From: Candidatus Omnitrophota bacterium
GTDB taxonomy: Bacteria > Omnitrophota > Gorgyraeia > Gorgyraeales > Gorgyraeaceae
Direction of reading: 5' to 3'
NCBI GenBank assembly: GCA_003485765.1
Contig: DNHS01000052.1
Location: 1 to 15,111 of the forward strand
Length of the DNA stretch: 15,111 nt
The translations under genes and the position numbers were made by a program. Below the pieces are notes generated by a model that had not been told where the DNA came from, made no database searches, and was given only the letters and a program-made list of their open reading frames with translations. This document shows, piece by piece, positions 1 through 7,815 of the stretch. How positions within the stretch are numbered: position 1 is the first letter of the stretch; each line of letters opens with the position of its first letter.

Positions 1-571
1 CTGCACGTCTTCAAATGCCATCCAAATCGCCCAATCCCTGAAAGATTACAAAGAAGTTATATTCGTACCTGATAAAAACCTGGGCAGATACGTCCAGCAG
101 TATGTACCTGATAAAAAGATAATCCTATGGGAAGGATTCTGCCCTACGCATATAAGGGTTTCAAAAGAAGAGGTATTAAAGACAAAAGAAGCTCATCCTG
201 AAGCTGAAGTGCTGGCGCATCCTGAGTGCAATCCTGATGTTTTGAGCGTTAGCGATCACATATGCTCTACAGGCGGGATGTTTAGCTATGTGAAGTCTTC
301 AAAATCAAAAGAGTTTATTATAGCAACTGAATCCGGCATGCTTTACAGATTAAGGAAAGATAATCCTGATAAGAAGTTTTATGTGCCCACAGAAAGATTG
401 ATCTGTCCTACAATGAAACTGACTACCTTGGGCTGGGTTGCTCATTCGCTTGAAGCAATGGAACAAGAAATTAAGATAAACGGGGATATAAGAGATAAAG
501 CGTACAAGGCGCTGGAGCGCATGTTAAAGGTCTCAGGAGAACGCCCAGAGGCTAGTCTAGCAGGTTATTAA
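1..571 (+). CDS. nadA: Quinolinate synthase NadA, 5'-truncated
   Basis: NadA condenses iminoaspartate with dihydroxyacetone phosphate to give quinolinate, the precursor of the NAD pyridine ring, using a 4Fe-4S cluster in the cytoplasm. The gene enters from the left edge; the reading frame starts at base 2 and about 189 C-terminal residues are present. Family blocks seen in order are CTSSNA (first residues), VPDKNLGRYV, WEGFCPTH, HPECNPD, CSTGGM, ATESGML and CPTMKLTTL. The Cys of CTSSNA, the Cys before STGGM and the Cys of CPTMK sit where the three cluster ligands are expected. Roughly the first third of the protein lies outside the window. It ends one base before the ATG of nadX, so the two are almost certainly co-transcribed and probably translationally coupled. 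Identification is secure; the first internal ATG (209) is not the true start, because the conserved blocks continue upstream of it. Confidence 0.96.
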   Translation, partial: CTSSNAIQIAQSLKDYKEVIFVPDKNLGRYVQQYVPDKKIILWEGFCPTHIRVSKEEVLKTKEAHPEAEVLAHPECNPDVLSVSDHICSTGGMFSYVKSSKSKEFIIATESGMLYRLRKDNPDKKFYVPTERLICPTMKLTTLGWVAHSLEAMEQEIKINGDIRDKAYKALERMLKVSGERPEASLAGY

Positions 572-572
572 G

Positions 573-1373
573 ATGAAGAAAAAGATAGGGATAATAGGTT
601 GTGGGGCCGTGGGTTCTCAGATAGCAGAGTACATATCTAAGAATCTTAGTGATAAATCGAAAATAGTAGCGATTTCTGATATTGATTCTCAAAAAGCAAT
701 AAAGCTTTCGAACAGTATAAAACCAAAACCTTTGATAACAACAATAGACATACTGATAAATAAATCAGATCTCATAATAGAAGCCGCATCTCTGGAGGTT
801 TCAGGTGCAATAGCGGAAAAGGCCTATTTCTTAAAAAAAGACGCGCTTATCATGAGCACAGGCGGGCTTTTGAAAAAACAACACCTTGTTGAAAAAATCA
901 ACGCAGGTTATTCTCGTATTCACATTCCGAGCGGAGCCATATGTGGTTTGGATGGATTAAAATCTGCAATGACAGGCGCAGTAAAAAGCGTAACCATTAC
1001 TACAAGAAAACCTTTGAAAGGCCTGGCAGGTTCTCCGTATTTAAAAGAAAAAAATATAGATATAGAAAAAATAGACAAAGAAACTCTTTTATATTCAGGC
1101 ACTGCAAGGGATGCTATAAGGTATTTTCCGCAGAATATAAACGTAGCTGTTACATTGAGTATATGCGGGCTGGGAGCGGATCGCACAAATGTAAAGATAT
1201 TTACTTCTCCTGAATACACAAAAAATACGCATGAAATAGAAGTGGTTGGAGAGTTTGGTAGACTCTGGACAAAGACCGAGAATGTGCCTTCTGAGGCTAA
1301 TCCAAAGACCAGTAAGCTTGCAATATTTTCGGCAATTGCTAAATTGAAAGAAATGTTACAACTAAAAAATTAA
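573..1373 (+). CDS. nadX: L-aspartate dehydrogenase NadX
   Basis: This enzyme oxidises L-aspartate to iminoaspartate with NAD(P)+, feeding NadA in de novo NAD synthesis; it replaces the flavoprotein aspartate oxidase NadB. The 266-aa length is normal for the family. A Rossmann fold opens the protein with GCGAVG at residues 9-14 and an acidic strand end (SDID, 35-38). The C-terminal catalytic domain carries PSGAICGLDGLKSA (119-132), NINVAVTLSICG (188-199), the THEIEV block (His220) and a final NPKTSKLA. These are typical NadX/DUF108 blocks. The ATG is one base after the nadA stop, which fits a two-gene metabolic unit and a channelled supply of unstable iminoaspartate. The ribosome binding site is weak, consistent with coupling to nadA. 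Motif order and operon context make a different homoserine-dehydrogenase-like function unlikely. Confidence 0.93.
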   Translation: MKKKIGIIGCGAVGSQIAEYISKNLSDKSKIVAISDIDSQKAIKLSNSIKPKPLITTIDILINKSDLIIEAASLEVSGAIAEKAYFLKKDALIMSTGGLLKKQHLVEKINAGYSRIHIPSGAICGLDGLKSAMTGAVKSVTITTRKPLKGLAGSPYLKEKNIDIEKIDKETLLYSGTARDAIRYFPQNINVAVTLSICGLGADRTNVKIFTSPEYTKNTHEIEVVGEFGRLWTKTENVPSEANPKTSKLAIFSAIAKLKEMLQLKN

Positions 1374-1380
1374 ATCTAAA

Positions 1381-1410
1381 CCCCGTTAGATATGAAATTA
1401 TCTAACGGGG
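1381..1410. other. Strong stem-loop after nadX
   Basis: A perfect 12-bp stem (1381-1392 with 1399-1410, arms beginning CCCCGTTAGATA) encloses a 6-nt loop. It lies 8 nt after the nadX stop and 25 nt before the next start codon. No T-run follows on the + strand, so it is not a canonical rho-independent terminator. It may stabilise the nadA-nadX 3' end, act as a processing site or attenuate read-through into the 40-aa gene. Confidence 0.75.
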
Positions 1411-1417
1411 TGAAAAT

Positions 1418-1430
1418 GGGAGGGGGTGAT
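1418..1430 (+). promoter_or_regulatory. Ribosome binding site of the 40-aa protein
   Basis: GGGAGGGGGTGAT closely resembles the full anti-Shine-Dalgarno complement GGAGGTGAT, with two or three extra G. The GGTGAT part ends 5 nt before the ATG at 1436. It is one of the strongest such sites in the window and is the main evidence that the short frame is a real gene. Confidence 0.7.
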
Positions 1431-1435
1431 TAAAG

Positions 1436-1558
1436 ATGGAAAAAGTACTGAAATGCGGAGTAAAGAAGGAAAAGGGATATCTTTATTTCATTGACAAGCA
1501 TGGAGATGTTTCCAGAGCAAAGATGGCCCGCGGCGGAAAGAAAAAGAAAAAAAGATAA
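1436..1558 (+). CDS. 40-aa highly basic small protein, function unknown
   Basis: A 40-codon ATG-TAA frame is preceded by a purine-rich site, GGGAGGGGGTGAT (1418-1430), whose GGTGAT end is 5 nt from the start, so translation is likely. The product begins MEKVLKCGVKKEKGYLYFID, continues with KHGDVSRAKMARGG and ends in a tail of Lys and Arg (KKKKKR). It has a single Cys (residue 7), no membrane segment and a strongly positive charge. The middle, with GYLYFID and GDVSRAKMARGG, looks like a compact folded unit (a small beta hairpin followed by a basic tail), not random coding. I have an impression of similar short proteins in uncultured bacterial genomes but cannot confirm it. A nucleic-acid- or ribosome-binding role is inferred from charge only. 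Its stop codon lies within a 9-bp inverted repeat. Confidence 0.7.
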   Translation: MEKVLKCGVKKEKGYLYFIDKHGDVSRAKMARGGKKKKKR

Positions 1559-1598
1559 ATGTGCCCAAGAATATTTTCTAATATAAAAAGCACATTTA
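1556..1598. repeat. 9-bp inverted repeat overlapping a stop codon
   Basis: TAAATGTGC (1556-1564) pairs perfectly with GCACATTTA (1590-1598) across a 25-nt AT-rich spacer. The left arm starts with the TAA stop of the 40-aa gene. It could form a 3'-end hairpin; no T-run follows on the + strand. Confidence 0.55.
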
Positions 1599-1680
1599 CC
1601 CTGAGCAAGTGAGGCGCAGAGCGCCGAACGCGTCGAAGGGTTAATTCGCGTCTCGCCGCTCTGCGAAGCAGAGCGGCGGA
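1598..1680. repeat. GC-rich palindromic repeat (double hairpin)
   Basis: This block is much richer in GC than its surroundings. An outer pair ACCCT/AGGGT (1598-1602 and 1637-1641) carries the wider form CCCTGAGC...GTCGAAGGG, which I recognise as resembling a palindrome widespread in bacterial intergenic DNA. Inside is GGCGC-AGA-GCGCC (1613-1625). A second hairpin follows: an 11-bp stem, 1654-1664 with 1668-1678, closed by a GAA loop (CGCCGCTCTGC, GAA, GCAGAGCGGCG). No T-run follows. It sits just upstream of the 665-aa membrane protein gene. It is most likely a non-coding mobile repeat of REP or MITE type; other copies in the genome would settle this. Confidence 0.65.
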
Positions 1681-1703
1681 CTCCGAAATACACAATACGA
1701 TAA

Positions 1704-3701
1704 ATGCGATCCCTGGTTTTGATTCTGCTTTTTGCGCTCCTTCTTATATCCCAAATAAATACCATAGTGGATATTGATTTATGGTGTCATTTTAAAACAG
1801 GCGAGTATATTGTAAAAAATTTTAATATCCCGCAGATAGATATTTTTTCTTATACATTAAAAAACCAGGCATGGATAGACCACGAATGGCTTTCTCAGAG
1901 TTTCTTCTATCTAGTTTTCGCTAAGTTTGGCTGGGTAGGGATTAATATTCTAAAGGCTATTGTAGTATCTTTATGTTTTCTTATCTTGATATTTTTTATA
2001 ATTTCTAAATATAAAAAGATTATTTATGCGATATTTTTTGTATTGCTTTCCGTTCTTGCGTTTGGTTATAGGTCATTTGCAAGGCCAGAGATATTTTCCT
2101 ATCTATTATTATGCCTGTTTTTCTGTACGCTTGAAGACAAAAAAAGACTATTTATCCTGCCTTTATTGCAAATCTTATGGGTAAATATCCACGGTTATTT
2201 TATACTAGGGCCTATTTTGATATTTTTATATTTCATAGGAGAGCTCATTTCCGGAGATTTCATAAAGGCCAAAAGATTAGGCGGATTATTCGCTGCAACT
2301 TGCCTAGCGTGCCTTGCGAATCCATATTTTTATAAAGGCGCATTGTATCCTGTAAAAATATTAGCGGGTATTTTTAGCGGGCAACAGCCTTATATGCAGA
2401 CTGTCCATGAATTAATGATGCCTATCAATGCCGATTTCGGTAGATATGTTTTTTTCTGGGTTTTAGTTATCCTGTCAAGCGTCACGTTTATAGTGAATCT
2501 TAAGAAAGCCAAGATGCAGCATATACTAATTTTTTTGGGTTCATTCATAGCTTCTTATATGGCTGTAAGAAACATGCCTATTTTCATATTTATGGCTATG
2601 CCATTAGCTGCTATTAACTTAAATGAAGCCAGGCCGACTAAAAGCATAATTGAAAGAAAATATTATATTGCCTCAATATTGATTATTTTGACAGCGGCAT
2701 ATTTTTTTATTTCCAATAGGTACTATATATTTACAAAACAGTCTGCGTTTAGAAAAACAGAATCTAAAATGACAGAACTTTTAACGCCATCCAAGGCATG
2801 TGATTTTTTAGAGAATAATAATATAAAAGGCCGCATGTTTAATAGCATTGATTTCGGGCATTATATAGCGTATAGGTTTTATCCTGAGAAAAGGGTGTTT
2901 ATAGACACTAGGACAGAGCTGTATAAGTACGATTTTTACCAGTTGTATCAAAGGGCCCAGAATTATCCAGAGGAATGGAAAAGCCTTCAGAAAAGGTATA
3001 ATTTTGATATTGCGCTTCTTAGGCATTTGTTTGGCGGCACAGACAGACTGTTAAAATATCTGTATAATGCTAAAGAATGGGCTTTGGTATATTACGATGA
3101 AAGGTCGGCTGTATTTTTACATGATACACCTGAAAATAGAGCTGCGATACAAAGATTTAGAATAGATTTCAGTAAAAAGAAAATCGAAAAATCAGATGAA
3201 GCCTTGAGCGTAGGGAGCTTTTTTGAAAAGATAGGCGAGCAAAAATTAGCAGAAGAAGTTTATAGCAAGCTTTTAGAAGCTAATCCCATATTTTTAGAGG
3301 CAGGCAATAACCTCGCAGTTATTTATATAAATAGCTCAAGGCTTGAAGAGGCGCTTAAGGTTATAAGTAAATTTTTGAAATACTACCCTAAATCAGCAGA
3401 GCTTTATGCCAATATTGGGGCAATTTATTTACGGATGGGCAAAAAAGAAGATGGGTTTTTAATGTTAGAGAAATCTGCAAGGTTAAATCCTTATTTAAGG
3501 CAGGCGTCTTATATGCTTGGGCTTGTGTATCTTGAAAAAGGAGATACAGAAAAAGCAGCAAGGCAATTTGTAAAATATCTAGTTTTGGACCCATATAATA
3601 CAGACGGCCATAGAATTCTAGGCGATATCTATAAGCAAAAAGGGCTTTTAAAAAAGGCTGCAGCAGAATATAATGAAGCTGATAAGCTGGAAGGGAAATA
3701 A
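1704..3701 (+). CDS. Polytopic membrane protein, GT-C-like, with C-terminal TPR domain
   Basis: A 665-aa protein. Residues 1-330 hold about nine to ten hydrophobic segments. The first outside loop carries VDIDLWCHFKTGEYI (22-36), then DIFSYT (46-51) and WIDHEWLSQ (57-65); FARPEIFSYLL and LWVNIHGYF follow further on. This pattern of acidic residues and a His early in the first loop is like GT-C membrane glycosyltransferases that use polyprenyl-phosphate sugars, but I see no family-specific signature that fixes donor or acceptor. A soluble middle domain (about 360-480, with FNSIDFGHYIAYRF and RVFIDTRTELY) leads into four or five TPR units (about 495-660: YINSSRLEEALKV, YLRMGKKEDGF, YLEKGDTEKAARQF). 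The start lacks a clear ribosome binding site and is just downstream of a repeat. Neighbours give no pathway clue. Envelope polysaccharide or protein glycosylation is inferred and weak. Confidence 0.8.
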   Translation: MRSLVLILLFALLLISQINTIVDIDLWCHFKTGEYIVKNFNIPQIDIFSYTLKNQAWIDHEWLSQSFFYLVFAKFGWVGINILKAIVVSLCFLILIFFIISKYKKIIYAIFFVLLSVLAFGYRSFARPEIFSYLLLCLFFCTLEDKKRLFILPLLQILWVNIHGYFILGPILIFLYFIGELISGDFIKAKRLGGLFAATCLACLANPYFYKGALYPVKILAGIFSGQQPYMQTVHELMMPINADFGRYVFFWVLVILSSVTFIVNLKKAKMQHILIFLGSFIASYMAVRNMPIFIFMAMPLAAINLNEARPTKSIIERKYYIASILIILTAAYFFISNRYYIFTKQSAFRKTESKMTELLTPSKACDFLENNNIKGRMFNSIDFGHYIAYRFYPEKRVFIDTRTELYKYDFYQLYQRAQNYPEEWKSLQKRYNFDIALLRHLFGGTDRLLKYLYNAKEWALVYYDERSAVFLHDTPENRAAIQRFRIDFSKKKIEKSDEALSVGSFFEKIGEQKLAEEVYSKLLEANPIFLEAGNNLAVIYINSSRLEEALKVISKFLKYYPKSAELYANIGAIYLRMGKKEDGFLMLEKSARLNPYLRQASYMLGLVYLEKGDTEKAARQFVKYLVLDPYNTDGHRILGDIYKQKGLLKKAAAEYNEADKLEGK

Positions 3702-3730
3702 AAATCGCGGAAAAACGCAGAAGACATATT

Positions 3731-4960
3731 ATGGAAAATAAATTGCTAAAATATCTGGGATGCAATAAAAGATATGTAATAAATTTAGTTTCGAAATTGA
3801 TAGAAATCCCTACTGTAAACCCACCCGGAGAGAATTATGAAAAGATGGCGGCTTTTCTTGAGTCGGAATGCAGAAAACTGAAACTAGTTACCAGGAAGTA
3901 TATTACGCCAAAGTCAGTTCTTGATAAACATAGAGTTAATGGCGGTTCGAAGCGGGTAAACCTTGTTGCAGACTTAAACACAGGATGCAAAAAAATACTC
4001 CATATAAACTCTCATTATGACGTAGTGCCTGCTACTGATAATTGGAAGACAGATCCTTTTAAGGCAATAGTGAAAGGCGGCAGGGTTTATGGCCGAGGCT
4101 CAGAAGATATGAAAGGCAATATTGCAAGCGTTTTATTCGCATTAAAGGCATTGAAAGATTGCGGTATGAAGCCAAAAATAAATATACAGCTTTCTTTTAC
4201 GCCTGATGAGGAGATCGGAGGCAAGACAGGCCTTGGGTATCTGGTTGAAAAGATGCTTGTAAAAGCAGATTACGCAATGAGTGAGGGGTATTCAGGAAAT
4301 TATGTTTCAGTCGGCAATAAGGGTGTCCTATGGGCTGAGGTAGAGGTTATAGGCAAATCAGCGCATGGCTCTATGCCTTATAAAGGTGTAAATTCTTTTG
4401 AAAGAATGAATATGCTTGTAAATGAACTTGAAAGATTGAAAAATAAGATATTAAAAAGAAAGACGCGGCATAATATGCGAGATGCTATTTCTAAAAACCC
4501 GAGTTTTGTAATGGGAGGGCTTTTAGAAGGAGGCGTGAAAGTAAACATAGTCCCTGGAATTACAAAATTCAGCATAGACAGGCGATTAATACCAGAAGAA
4601 AACATATCTGCCGCAAAAAAAGAAATAGAAGCTGTAATTGGAAAATTTAATGCTAGATACAAAGATTCAAAAGTTAATATAAGATTTGTTTCGCAGGAAA
4701 ATCCTGCTATATCCAAAAAAGATAGCGCATTTTTTAAAATAGTCTCTAGGGCTGTAGAAATTACAACAGGTAAATATGCTAATTTTAGTGTGATGCCAGG
4801 CGCTACTGATATGCGGTATTTTATGCGGGAAGGTATCCCTAGCATTGGTTACAGCGCAAGCGGCGGAGAAAAATGGCACAGCGATAATGAATTTGTTTAT
4901 ATAAGCAGCCTTGTAAACACAGCAAAGGTTTATGCGTTAATAATGAGCAATCTATCATAA
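3731..4960 (+). CDS. M20 family zinc metallopeptidase (ArgE/DapE/CPG2-like)
   Basis: A 409-aa cytoplasmic dizinc amidohydrolase of the M20 family, which cleaves acyl or peptide bonds of small substrates. Metal ligands and catalytic residues are all visible: SHYDVVPA supplies His95 and catalytic-site Asp97, GRGSEDMKGN supplies bridging Asp126, TPDEEIGG supplies general base Glu160 and ligand Glu161, SEG supplies Glu185, and WHSDNE supplies His383. The dimerisation (lid) domain lies between, with GKSAHGSMPYKGVNSF and later MPGATDMRYF. Length is normal. It could be a succinyl-diaminopimelate desuccinylase, acetylornithine deacetylase or a dipeptidase; substrate cannot be read from the sequence and no lysine or arginine genes are adjacent. 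It starts 29 nt after the preceding gene, so the two may share a transcript. No strong ribosome binding site is seen. Confidence 0.9.
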   Translation: MENKLLKYLGCNKRYVINLVSKLIEIPTVNPPGENYEKMAAFLESECRKLKLVTRKYITPKSVLDKHRVNGGSKRVNLVADLNTGCKKILHINSHYDVVPATDNWKTDPFKAIVKGGRVYGRGSEDMKGNIASVLFALKALKDCGMKPKINIQLSFTPDEEIGGKTGLGYLVEKMLVKADYAMSEGYSGNYVSVGNKGVLWAEVEVIGKSAHGSMPYKGVNSFERMNMLVNELERLKNKILKRKTRHNMRDAISKNPSFVMGGLLEGGVKVNIVPGITKFSIDRRLIPEENISAAKKEIEAVIGKFNARYKDSKVNIRFVSQENPAISKKDSAFFKIVSRAVEITTGKYANFSVMPGATDMRYFMREGIPSIGYSASGGEKWHSDNEFVYISSLVNTAKVYALIMSNLS

Positions 4961-4965
4961 ACAAG

Positions 4966-4996
4966 TTTACACTTTTGACATTGTCACAAGTGTAAA
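4966..4996. promoter_or_regulatory. 31-bp near-perfect palindrome upstream of uvrA, possible operator
   Basis: TTTACACTT-T-TGACA-T-TGTCA-C-AAGTGTAAA is symmetric about base 4981 with one mismatched pair (4975/4987); three more pairs (4962-4964 with 4998-5000) follow after a mismatch. It sits 5 nt after the peptidase stop and 29 nt before the uvrA ATG. The odd centre and two half-site blocks suit a dimeric repressor. It could instead be a transcript 3' hairpin, though no T-run follows. It matches no LexA box that I know. Confidence 0.55.
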
Positions 4997-5025
4997 GTTG
5001 CTGGGGATTAGGATGGGATGATAGG

Positions 5026-7815
5026 ATGGAAGATAAAATGATTAAAATATTCGGGGCAAAGGAGCATAATCTTAAGAATATAAACCTTGAGATTCCAAGA
5101 AATAAGCTTGTGGTGATTACTGGGCTTAGCGGATCGGGGAAGTCTTCGCTTGCTTTTGACACGATATACGCAGAAGGCCAGCGCAGATACGTTGAGAGCT
5201 TGTCCAGCTATGCGAGGCAGTTTTTGGAACAGCTTAAGAAGCCTGATGTAGAGCATATAGAAGGCCTATCCCCAGCTATTTCTATTGAGCAGAGAAAAGC
5301 TGGCGGGAATCCGCGTTCCACGGTCGGGACAGCTACAGAGATATATGATTATCTAAGGCTTCTTTTTAGCCGCATAGGGAAACCTTATTGCTACAAATGC
5401 GGGCGCGAAATAAAACAGCAGAGCCAGGATGAGATAATAGACAGGATTTTAAAATATCCGGATGGCTCATCTATATTGATACTCGCGCCTTTGGTAAGAG
5501 GCAGGAAAGGCGAATATCATAGTCTGTTCAGTGAATTAAAGAAGCAGGGCTTCGTGAGAATAAGGTTAGATGGCAGTGTAATTTCTCTTGATGAGGAGAT
5601 AAAACTGGAAAAATTCAAAAAGCATAATATAGAGGTTGTGGTAGACAGGATTGTAATCGAAAAAAGCATAAGAGAAAGATTGGCTGATTCTGTGGAAACA
5701 GCATTGAAAGTAGGGAAAGGATTAATGTTGGTGAATAAGGCTAATCGCGAAGATGAGCTTTTTAGCGAATTATACTCGTGCCCTGAATGCGGGATAAACT
5801 ATGAAGAGATAGAACCCAGGATGTTTTCTTTTAATAGCCCTTATGGCGCCTGTCATGCGTGCGATGGCCTGGGCACAATAATGGATATAGAAGCTGATCT
5901 TGTTATACCTGATAAGACAAAATCTTTAAGAGAGGCAATAAGGCCTTGGCGCGTAGGCGGGATGAGGATAGTACTTCATTATAGAAGGCTCTTAAGAAAG
6001 CTTGGCCAGAAATATGGTTTTGACATAGATACGCCTTTTAATAAAATTCCAAAAAATATAAAGGATGTCATACTTTACGGTTCAAAAAGCTCAGATTGGG
6101 GCATTCATTTTGAAGGAATTGTGCCGAATCTATTGAGGAGGTTAAAAGATACAGACAGCGAGTTTATGAGGGCTGAAATAAATAAATACACAAGCATTTC
6201 TACCTGTCCTGAATGTAAAGGCAAGAGATTAAAGCCTGAAGCGCTTTCAATAAAGATAAAAGGTGTGTCTATAAGCGATATTTCAGGTCTTTCAATAAGA
6301 GATGCTAAGAAATTTTTCTCGAATTTAAAACTTACAGAAACAGAAGAGAATATTGGCCGCCAGATTTTGAAAGAGATACTAGAGAGGCTTAGTTTTATGG
6401 CCAATGTAGGCCTTGATTATATAACCCTCGATAGGATCAGCTCTACTCTTTCAGGCGGAGAGGCGCAAAGGATAAGGCTGGCAACTCAGATAGGCGCAGG
6501 CCTTGTGGGCGTGCTTTATGTCCTGGATGAGCCTAGTATAGGGCTTCATCAAAGAGATAATGCAAAGCTTCTTGATACGCTTAAAGCATTGAGAGATATG
6601 GGCAATACCCTGATAGTTGTTGAGCATGACGAAGCTACAATAAGAAATGCAGATTGTATTATAGATCTTGGCCCAGGCGCAGGAAAACATGGCGGATACA
6701 TAGTGGCTGAAGGCGGAATAGATGATATTATTAACTCAAAAGAATCTCTGACAGGCAGTTATTTGCGCGGAGAATTAAAAATAAATGTTCCAGAAAAAAG
6801 GCGGAAGACATTAAAGAATAAATCTATCATTATCAGGAACGCAAAAGAGCATAATCTTAAAAATATAGATATTGAAATACCGCTTGGGCTTTTTGTGTGC
6901 ATTACAGGCGTGTCTGGTTCAGGCAAAAGCACAATGGTAGACGATATCCTGTATAAAGCCCTTGCAAAAAAACTTTATGGGTCAAAGGAAAAACCCGGGG
7001 CGCACGATGAAATTGATGGCGCAGATCAGATAGATAAGGTTATTGTTGTTGACCAATCGCCTATAGGCCGGACCCCGCGCTCAAACCCAGTTACATATAC
7101 CGGCGTATTTTCTTTTATAAGGGATATATTTACAAGGCTTCCAGAGTCCAGGATGAGGGGGTATAAGCCAGGCCGCTTCAGTTTCAATGTTAAAGGCGGA
7201 AGATGCGAGGCGTGCCAGGGAGATGGGATTAAGCAGATAGAAATGCATTTTTTGCCTGATGTTTATGTAACATGCGAAGTTTGTAACGGAAGGCGGTATA
7301 ATCACGAGACACTGCAGGTTCTTTATAAAGGTAAATCAATCGCTGATGTGTTAGAGATGACAGTTGAAGATGGAATGGAGCTTTTTAAAAATATCCCGCA
7401 TATACATCAGAAACTGAAAACACTTTGCGAGGTAGGGCTTGGATATATTGAGCTGGGCCAGTCCGCAACAACTCTTTCGGGAGGAGAAGCGCAAAGGGTA
7501 AAACTTGCCACTGAACTTAGTAAAATCGGGACAGGCAAAACTCTCTATATACTGGATGAGCCTACCACAGGGCTGCATTTTGCTGACATAGATAGGCTGC
7601 TCAAAGTATTGCATGCGCTTATAGAAGGCGGAAACAGCATTTTGATAATAGAACATAACCTGGATGTCATAAAGTCAGCAGATTACATAATAGACCTTGG
7701 GCCTGGCGGAGGAGACGAAGGCGGAAAAATAGTTGCCTGCGGCACACCTGAGGAAATAGTTAAAGTTAATTCATCGTATACAGGCCAGTACCTGAAAGAA
7801 TACCTAAAGCCATAA
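5026..7815 (+). CDS. uvrA: Excinuclease ABC subunit A (UvrA)
   Basis: UvrA is the DNA-damage sensor of nucleotide excision repair; as a dimer it loads UvrB at lesions. At 929 aa it is full length. Two ABC ATPase modules are intact: Walker A GLSGSGKSS (33-41), signature LSGGE (475-479) and Walker B LDEPS (500-504) in the first; GVSGSGKST (628-636), LSGGE (817-821) and LDEPT (843-847) in the second. Zinc modules are present as CPEC/CHAC (252-255, 276-279) and CEAC/CEVC (727-730, 750-753). The first ATG (5026) is used here; an ATG at 5038 would give the common start MIKIFGAKEHNLKN and is equally possible. The gene is preceded by a 31-bp palindrome that may be an operator; the last codons lie within an inverted repeat that continues downstream. 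No uvrB or uvrC is in view. Confidence 0.98.
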   Translation: MEDKMIKIFGAKEHNLKNINLEIPRNKLVVITGLSGSGKSSLAFDTIYAEGQRRYVESLSSYARQFLEQLKKPDVEHIEGLSPAISIEQRKAGGNPRSTVGTATEIYDYLRLLFSRIGKPYCYKCGREIKQQSQDEIIDRILKYPDGSSILILAPLVRGRKGEYHSLFSELKKQGFVRIRLDGSVISLDEEIKLEKFKKHNIEVVVDRIVIEKSIRERLADSVETALKVGKGLMLVNKANREDELFSELYSCPECGINYEEIEPRMFSFNSPYGACHACDGLGTIMDIEADLVIPDKTKSLREAIRPWRVGGMRIVLHYRRLLRKLGQKYGFDIDTPFNKIPKNIKDVILYGSKSSDWGIHFEGIVPNLLRRLKDTDSEFMRAEINKYTSISTCPECKGKRLKPEALSIKIKGVSISDISGLSIRDAKKFFSNLKLTETEENIGRQILKEILERLSFMANVGLDYITLDRISSTLSGGEAQRIRLATQIGAGLVGVLYVLDEPSIGLHQRDNAKLLDTLKALRDMGNTLIVVEHDEATIRNADCIIDLGPGAGKHGGYIVAEGGIDDIINSKESLTGSYLRGELKINVPEKRRKTLKNKSIIIRNAKEHNLKNIDIEIPLGLFVCITGVSGSGKSTMVDDILYKALAKKLYGSKEKPGAHDEIDGADQIDKVIVVDQSPIGRTPRSNPVTYTGVFSFIRDIFTRLPESRMRGYKPGRFSFNVKGGRCEACQGDGIKQIEMHFLPDVYVTCEVCNGRRYNHETLQVLYKGKSIADVLEMTVEDGMELFKNIPHIHQKLKTLCEVGLGYIELGQSATTLSGGEAQRVKLATELSKIGTGKTLYILDEPTTGLHFADIDRLLKVLHALIEGGNSILIIEHNLDVIKSADYIIDLGPGGGDEGGKIVACGTPEEIVKVNSSYTGQYLKEYLKP

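Noticed and set aside
1381..1410. Calling the post-nadX stem-loop a rho-independent terminator
   Set aside because: There is no T-run after it on the + strand; kept only as a stem-loop.
1430..1765. Minus-strand frame of 111 codons
   Set aside because: It overlaps the well-supported 40-aa gene, the repeats and the start of the 665-aa gene, and contains repeat-derived sequence.
4378..4845. Minus-strand frame of 155 codons
   Set aside because: It is antisense to the M20 peptidase, whose active-site motifs fix the coding strand.
4975..4980. TTGACA as a -35 box for uvrA
   Set aside because: No -10 like sequence lies 16-18 bp downstream; the hexamer is part of the palindrome.
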